Source: Ustilago trichophora (Eukaryota; Basidiomycota; Ustilaginomycetes; Ustilaginales; Ustilaginaceae). From it: a stretch of 64,000 nt of DNA. The stretch spans positions 124,001-188,000 of the forward strand of contig OOIN01000017.1 in NCBI GenBank assembly GCA_900323505.1, in the 5' to 3' direction. The notes under the pieces are model-generated. The model was given only the letters and a program-made list of their open reading frames with translations. It did not search any database and had not been told where the DNA came from. This document shows positions 58,994 through 64,000 of this stretch, one piece after another. Every line of letters starts with the position of its first letter. Position 1 is the first letter of the stretch. The position numbers and the translations under genes were made by a program.

Positions 58994-60160
58994 ATGAGAT
59001 CTATTGGGCTTGGCGCTCTCTTCTTTGCCGTACTAGCCGCAGCATTCGCTGTGGCGATGGATGGCCAGCCGCCGGGAACGTCCCATTCCGAGCCACGTCT
59101 CGACCATGTCTTCGCTCCAGAGCACTATTTCTACCCAGTGCAAGAGTCGGATCCCGCCTATAGAGGAGAGCCTGGATGGGAATTGCGCCCCAACACACCT
59201 ACCCGTTCGAACAGGCCTATTGGATTTCGACCGGACTCGCTTGGATATACAGCTTATGAGGCCAAATTGCATGGCATGACTCTATCGCACCCCTCAAGCT
59301 CGGCATTCCCAGAGAATCAAGCACCAGGCCCCGATCTTGCGAGTAGTTGGCAGCCTGGTCAGGGATCCACCTCTCGCATGCTTGACGGAACCTCTCTTCC
59401 CTTGCAGCCTGGTCATGCCGGCAGTAGCTACCAGGCTTCCGACTTTCAGCGACCCCTCGAACAGCAGCAAGGGGGGGCATACATCCTTGGCTCAGACAAA
59501 TTCAGCATGCATACGTATCCATTGGACTTACCGGCTTTCAAACACCTTTACAGCGATGATGGTGCGCTGTTCGAAAATTTCGAGCGGCATTTCGATGGGA
59601 TACAACTCATTAGTCGCGGTACTGTCTTTAGACCCGACCCTGAGATACTCCGTGCGATTCAGCACCAGATCTGGAAGCAATTGGCAAGTAAAGGGGTGCA
59701 TCCCAAACCTGTAAGTCCAGATATCCCTCTGCACGAAGGGGAATATCTTTGGCCACCTGTGGAGGCGTCACAGACCTTCGCGGGGCAACTGGAAATCTCA
59801 CCTTACAGGCTTGGTAAGAAATTGCGAAAAACGATCTCACGCCGGCTCGACACACATTCCGGTAAAGAACCAAGATTATTTCGCATGGACCTAAAGATGG
59901 GTAGCGACACCAGACACATTCTGATGTTCCCTGTCAGGCATGCAGACTTTGTCGGAGGCTCCGTAACGGCACCGGGTCCAAGTCCCTGGCTATTCTACGA
60001 AGGAGTCACGTACGGCGGGGCTCGGCATCCCCATCAAGAAATATTTCGTTTGGCTGTACTAGGATCTACGTACCTTCCACAAGGTACAGAAGCGCACCTG
60101 CGAGGAGCTAACATCCTCGAAATCGCCTTTCTGGATGCTGCACGTGCTCATCTTCATTAA
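58994..60160 (+). CDS. Secreted protein, family B (tandem copy 1)
   Basis: 388 residues. Signal peptide MRSIGLGALFFAVLAAAFAVA. A Pro/Ser/Gln-rich region lies at about 25-165. The conserved domain has LPAFKHLYSDDGALFENFE, VFRPDPEILRAIQHQIWKQL, GEYLWPPVEAS, RLFRMDLKMGSDTRHILMF, SPWLFYEGV and LAVLGSTYLPQGTEAHL. It is clearly the closest relative of the gene at 61.1 kb and shares its promoter. A role in host interaction is likely but inferred. Intact. Confidence 0.78.
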   Translation: MRSIGLGALFFAVLAAAFAVAMDGQPPGTSHSEPRLDHVFAPEHYFYPVQESDPAYRGEPGWELRPNTPTRSNRPIGFRPDSLGYTAYEAKLHGMTLSHPSSSAFPENQAPGPDLASSWQPGQGSTSRMLDGTSLPLQPGHAGSSYQASDFQRPLEQQQGGAYILGSDKFSMHTYPLDLPAFKHLYSDDGALFENFERHFDGIQLISRGTVFRPDPEILRAIQHQIWKQLASKGVHPKPVSPDIPLHEGEYLWPPVEASQTFAGQLEISPYRLGKKLRKTISRRLDTHSGKEPRLFRMDLKMGSDTRHILMFPVRHADFVGGSVTAPGPSPWLFYEGVTYGGARHPHQEIFRLAVLGSTYLPQGTEAHLRGANILEIAFLDAARAHLH

Positions 60161-60357
60161 ATCATCAGCAATACAGTATGTATTCTTGCAACCGGTCAAA
60201 TAATCCGCCGACTCTATCACAGATCGCAATGATACAGTCGACACAGATCGCAGCGCCTCCTTTGCATTCCGCTCGCAACCTGTTTTCCCGCCAGTCGCTT
60301 TCGTTCTATCTGTTCCGACTTAGCATCGTACACCATGATTGCATAGATATGTTGAGA

Positions 60358-60612
60358 TTCCGGCTAGACCTGTGAGGCCTTGGCTCCCAGCCCGCCGTAA
60401 AGGGGCTGGTCGAGCGCAGAGGGCGAGTGATAAAGAAAAAGGGAGGGAGACAGGATGGGAAGTGCTGAAATCCATAGGCTGTGCCTAGCGACAAGCGCGT
60501 AAGATGATGGTAGTTTAGAGGAAGGGTGACATGAAAACGAGAACATTATGAAGGTGTGTGAGATGACGTGGCGAGCTCTGCTTGCCCAGACGCTCTCGCC
60601 CTTCCGCACGAG
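60358..60612 (+). repeat. Dispersed repeat R, copy 4
   Basis: About 255 bp between the two tandem units. It starts TTCCGGCTAGACCTGTGAGG, contains the GGCTCCCAGCCCGCC core and ends CCGCACGAG. Closest to copy 1. Confidence 0.75.
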
Positions 60613-61003
60613 TTACACTGTTGAACTTGTTTCTCAATTTGGCCGCTGAGCTTGAGGGTCAGGCAGCGCTGACCATCGTCACATTTGATTTTAGAGATAA
60701 ACTCGCTATAAACAACGGCTGCGAGTGGGCCGTGGATTCCATTCAGCCCACCACCGTGTCATCTGATCAACCTCTTGAATCCAGACTTTTGTAGCTTTGC
60801 GAGAACGCAAAAGGACTGGTCATCACCAACCGCTCCTGTGTGAGGACAGTTACTGTATTCGCTGTGTGAGGCAACCGCAACCCTGACTTCGCCCACACAT
60901 GCGCGTTTATTGAGTGTTACCTGCAGCTTCGTAGTCGCCCACTGGTCAGTATATAAGGTCAGGATCTGAGCTACGCTTCCTGCAGGCCCACTACTTGCTG
61001 CCG

Positions 61004-61010
61004 TATAAAA
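61004..61010 (+). promoter_or_regulatory. TATA box of the 61.1 kb gene
   Basis: TATAAAA, 119 bp before the ATG, at the same relative place as in unit 1. Confidence 0.6.
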
Positions 61011-61122
61011 AGCTTCCCATTTGAAGCTACAATATCATGGCTCCCTTCTCTTTCATAGGAGCTACACCTTTTGCTGTGATCAAGGCACCATTGCGAAGCT
61101 ATCAATACTGAGGCCAAGCAAG

Positions 61123-62316
61123 ATGAGATCGATCGGCCTTGGTGTTCTCTTCTTTTGGGCACTAGCTGCAGCTTTCGCTGTGCCGATGGATGGAATTCCG
61201 CGTGGAACATCTAGTCCCAAGTCACCTTTCTACACAGTGGCAGACTTGATCCCCGAGCACCATTTTTACCCGGTTCAAGAGCCTGACGCTACTGACAGGA
61301 GAGACCCCGAAGCTGGAAAGCTCCTCAGCGAGCCCGCATGGTCAAGCAGGCCAATCGCGCTCCTCAGGAAGCTACATCCCATTGCCGCCGGTGGCAGTCA
61401 GGCTGATGCGGCACATGTGTCCCTATCACAGCAATCTAGTTCTGCAACCACACCCGGTCATTCAACTCATTTTTTCTCGGAGCCTTTCACGCGACCTACT
61501 TGGAGCTCGGTATTTCTCACACTGGACAGTCAGCCTGTGCCCTGGACACCACCACTTCTTCCAGAAAGTCAGCCTTCTGCAGGGTCTTACCGGATTCCTG
61601 TCTTCCGAGAAGTTCCATGGAACCGTCAGTGGGGGCCGTACACCCTCGGAAAGCCTATGTTCAGCATGCAGACCTATCCCTTGCACATTCCGGCTTTCAA
61701 ACACCTCTACGACGCTGATGGTGCCATCTTTGAGGACTTTAAAAACTTCTTACAGAATGGAAGATTAGTCACTAGCGGCACTCATTTTCGACCTGATCCC
61801 TGGGTGCTGGACGCAATTCAAGAAAGAATTTGGCGACACCTAACCGGCAAATCGATCAAATCCAAATTCTTGCGGTCAGATCGCTCATTGCGCGAGGGCG
61901 AGTACCTTTGGGCCCCCGTAGACGCTTCCGATACCGTCGATGGAGGATTGGACGTCCCACGAGACTTGTTCGTAAACAGGATGCGACCGGTGATCTCGAA
62001 TCGGGTTAGAAGCTACTCCACAGAAGCTCCAAACCTGTTCCAGATGGACGTAGAGGTCGGTGGTCAGATAAGAAAAGTTCTGACGCTCCCCGTCACACAA
62101 GCCTTCTTCGTCGATCATTACCCTCAGCTTCGAGACTCGCAATTGTGGCTCTTCTTTGAAGGAATCATTCATAGATCAACTCGACCTTTCAAAGAATCCA
62201 AGCATTTGGCTCTCTTAGGCGGTACATTCCTCCCAGATGCTGCAGAAGAGAGCCTGCGCAGCGAAGACATCTTCCTGCCCGCGTTTCATGACGTTGCTCA
62301 AGCTGCTCATCCTTGA
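61123..62316 (+). CDS. Secreted protein, family B (tandem copy 2)
   Basis: 397 residues from the ATG at 61123. This start is chosen over an open extension to 61021 because it gives a signal peptide (MRSIGLGVLFFWALAAAFAVP) almost the same as the paralogue and lies after the aligned TATA box. The domain blocks are IPAFKHLYDADGAIFEDFK, HFRPDPWVLDAIQERIWRHL, GEYLWAPVDAS, LFQMDVEVGGQIRKVL, SQLWLFFEGI and LALLGGTFLPDAAEESL. The disordered segment differs strongly from copy 1 while the domain is kept, as expected for a fast-evolving secreted protein. Confidence 0.78.
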   Translation: MRSIGLGVLFFWALAAAFAVPMDGIPRGTSSPKSPFYTVADLIPEHHFYPVQEPDATDRRDPEAGKLLSEPAWSSRPIALLRKLHPIAAGGSQADAAHVSLSQQSSSATTPGHSTHFFSEPFTRPTWSSVFLTLDSQPVPWTPPLLPESQPSAGSYRIPVFREVPWNRQWGPYTLGKPMFSMQTYPLHIPAFKHLYDADGAIFEDFKNFLQNGRLVTSGTHFRPDPWVLDAIQERIWRHLTGKSIKSKFLRSDRSLREGEYLWAPVDASDTVDGGLDVPRDLFVNRMRPVISNRVRSYSTEAPNLFQMDVEVGGQIRKVLTLPVTQAFFVDHYPQLRDSQLWLFFEGIIHRSTRPFKESKHLALLGGTFLPDAAEESLRSEDIFLPAFHDVAQAAHP

Positions 62317-62374
62317 AGTATGAGCTTGGTGGGACATTCTTTGATTGTCCCTAGGACCTAACACTCTCACAGTT

Positions 62375-62585
62375 CATCGAGAAGCACCTCGAGGAGGGCG
62401 CCGGCATCCACCATGGCGAACGTCGCCCCTCGGACCCCACGAGCCACATCTCGGTCCCCATCATCTGGGGCAACGACCTGACCCCCTTCTTCCACCTCGA
62501 CCTCTCCGCCGCTCTCGCAGCTGCCACCGAGGGTCTTGGCCAAGACTCCCAGATCAGCAGCTCCAGCATCGACAAGAACATCTGA
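62375..62585 (+). pseudogene. Duplicated 3' end of the sulfate permease gene
   Basis: 211 bp aligning without gaps to 32021-32231, with 5 differences. Four are silent (three TCG/TCC, one CAA/CAG) and one is Val to Ile at the last codon before the stop. No upstream permease sequence is present, so it cannot encode a transporter. Confidence 0.9.
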
Positions 62586-62907
62586 ACACAATACCCCCTT
62601 CCACCAAAACGTATATGCCTAGCTCGCTTGCAGCTAGATGGTCTACATGATGAAAATATCTCCTCGTGTCGTTTTTCTCCCTCGTCACCGTGTCATTTGT
62701 GGTTTTTTTTTTGGTTGTTTTTCATCTCAAACCTTTGTCGGTCTTCTTTATCACTCATGTACTTGTAAATGAATGGATCTTTCACGTTCTCATTTCTGCC
62801 ATTTCTGTGTGTGATGATATTGTGAGAAGCGAGTTCGGGGGCGGAGGTGACTTTGGAGTTTCATCTGGATCGTAAAGATGTGTATATCGAGCTGAAGCTA
62901 GAATCGA
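62586..62907. other. Duplicated permease 3' flank
   Basis: Matches 32232-32500 in patches: ATGCCTAGCT, TCTCCCTCGTCACCGTGTCA, CTCATGTACTTGTAAATGAA. It is clearly more diverged than the adjacent coding piece. Confidence 0.75.
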
Positions 62908-63791
62908 ATGTTATGCTGGGTGGGCGATGATTGATTCCAACGGTTTCAAATTCCACTGAATCTCCGGATGCCATTTCAACCGTTCTACATGGATCAATCT
63001 GATATCTTCCGTGTCCATGTTATCTTCGGAAGGATAATGGTAATTCCAGATCCCGGCTGAGCATCGCTGCCTTGAGCATATTGGAAACTGATTGTGATTG
63101 CGGTTGGGCCTGTGAGGCCTGAAGCTCGATGAGGCTCCCAGCCCGCCGTAAGGGGGCCGGTCGAGCGCAAAGGGTGAGCAACAAGAACACGGGAGGGAGT
63201 ACAGGGTGGGAAAGGAACAACTGAGCTCGCTAGGCAAGGCCTAGCGAAAGGTAGAGGATGATAGTACTAAAGAAGAATAACATAGGACGAATAACATAGA
63301 GGCATAATGAAGTGGGTGACGTGGCGAGCTCTGCTTGCCCAGACGCTCTCGCCCTGTCGCACGAGTTGCAGGGTTGCAGCTAGTTCGTTGTGACCGAGAC
63401 GCATTTTGCTGCCTAGATTAGTTTGGGGTTGAATGAGGCTGTAGAAGTAGAGTTGGTTGGACTTGACTTTAGGAGAAGCTTTAGCAAAATGTACGGTTTT
63501 CGATCCTAGGGTATGGGCCGATTCGAGTGCTTTCAAGGGGAAATTTTCGATGAGACCATATGCTTGGATGGGGGAAAGATGGGGTACAGGAGAGGGAAGA
63601 CGGATAAAGGGAACATGATGGAGACGATGTTGATGGTATAGTTCAAATTGAAAATGGTTGATCGTTTTTCGGTCGATTTCCTGCTGGATTGAAAGAGCGA
63701 AGATGGGGATGAGCAGCGGCAGGAGGAAGAAGAAAAGGAGGGTCAGGAAGCAGCGGGTTGTCGGATGGCGATGGCTGCTGAGGTAAAGCAT
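62908..63791 (-). pseudogene. Family A secreted-protein gene interrupted by repeat R
   Basis: ATG at 63791 starts a signal-like N-terminus (CFLTLLFFFLLPLLIPIFA). The first exon-like part carries LYFYSLIQPQTNLGSKM and NELAATL, then runs into repeat R at about 63368. The missing C-terminal block (IRLIHVERLKWHPEIQW and NLKPLESIIAHP) is found beyond the repeat at about 62911-63045 and ends at 62911. The 320-bp insertion therefore splits one gene. The gene is placed after a permease 3' end just as the 32.5-33.06 kb gene is. Confidence 0.75.
63050..63365 (+). repeat. Dispersed repeat R, copy 5
   Basis: About 316 bp from ATCCCGGCTGAGCATCGCT to CGCACGAG, inserted inside the family A gene. No target-site duplication could be seen at its ends. 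Confidence 0.78.
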
Positions 63792-63842
63792 TTTGCGATC
63801 GAGCAATCGTTTTTTAGGACGTTTAGAACAGGAAGAAGCCAA

Positions 63843-64000
63843 GAAAAGTTATCGATCGTCAAGCCAATCTGTCCATATATACAGTCGCGTCCAAAACTGT
63901 CCCATAATTTTGTTCTGAGCCGAATATCAATGAGGCTCCACACCAGTCATTTTTACAAATCTAAGCCTTCTCACAAGAATGATCACCACCATAATGTCGA
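63843..64000. other. Window end; promoter side of the 63.8 kb gene
   Basis: About 160 bp with TATATA near 63877. No gene seen. Confidence 0.4.

Larger units (their letters stand above)
58499..60170 (+). repeat. Tandem duplication unit 1 (promoter plus family B gene)
   Basis: Starts at TGTTTCTCAATTTGGCCGCT and includes about 495 bp of promoter, then the gene at 58994-60160. It matches unit 2 (60627-62316), with the promoter clearly alignable throughout. Confidence 0.7.
60627..62316 (+). repeat. Tandem duplication unit 2 (promoter plus family B gene)
   Basis: Begins TGTTTCTCAATTTGGCCGCT, only about 14 bp after repeat R copy 4. It has the same order of promoter patches as unit 1, with insertions and deletions. 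Confidence 0.7.

Noticed and set aside
1..64000. tRNA or rRNA genes and CRISPR arrays
   Set aside because: Scanned for T-arm consensus sequences and spaced repeats; no credible tRNA cloverleaf, rRNA stretch or CRISPR-like array was found.

Overview
The window looks like a smut-fungus (Ustilaginales-type basidiomycete) chromosome segment. The genes are long and almost all intronless, intergenic DNA is CpG-rich, and regulatory proteins carry long Ser/Pro/Gln-rich tracts. Clusters of small paralogous secreted proteins lie next to transposons, which is typical of plant-pathogenic smuts. The species was not identified.

Region 1 (1-32.3 kb) is mostly a housekeeping block: the tail of an unknown gene, a pirin-family protein, an MCT-like MFS transporter, a GNAT acetyltransferase, a large C2H2/fungal-specific transcription factor, a membrane-anchored SDR, a class I methyltransferase, an Atos-type protein, an unknown Ser/Pro-rich protein and a SulP sulfate permease. 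It is interrupted at about 13.56-18.27 kb by a strongly CpG-depleted, decayed repeat region holding diverged copies of an unrecognised element.

Region 2 (32.4-37.0 kb) is an array of four minus-strand genes for small secreted proteins (family A). Two are intact and two are broken, one by a frameshift and one by a stop codon.

Region 3 (37.6-52.04 kb) is a transposon nest. A very young Ty3/gypsy-type LTR element (38618-52037, LTRs differing at one base, 4-bp target duplication) has its gag gene split by a second retrotransposon at 44305-50685. The second element encodes a Gag-like protein, reverse transcriptase/RNase H and a tyrosine recombinase, and has split direct repeats (A1-ORFs-B1-A2-B2), which places it in the DIRS order near the Ngaro/PAT group. 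The few differences between repeat copies are all C-to-T type transitions, mostly at CpG, and the in-frame stops of the LTR element fit the same process.

Region 4 (52-64 kb) is a second secreted-protein cluster (family B): three full-length paralogues, two of them in a tandem duplication that includes the promoter, plus three truncated copies. A ~250-340 bp dispersed repeat (R) is scattered through it and at 38 kb. At 62.4-63.8 kb lies an old duplicate of the sulfate-permease 3' end together with a family A gene, the latter interrupted by an R copy. The window thus links a stable core to a fast-changing secreted-protein and transposon region, with sequence signs of cytosine-methylation-type mutation.
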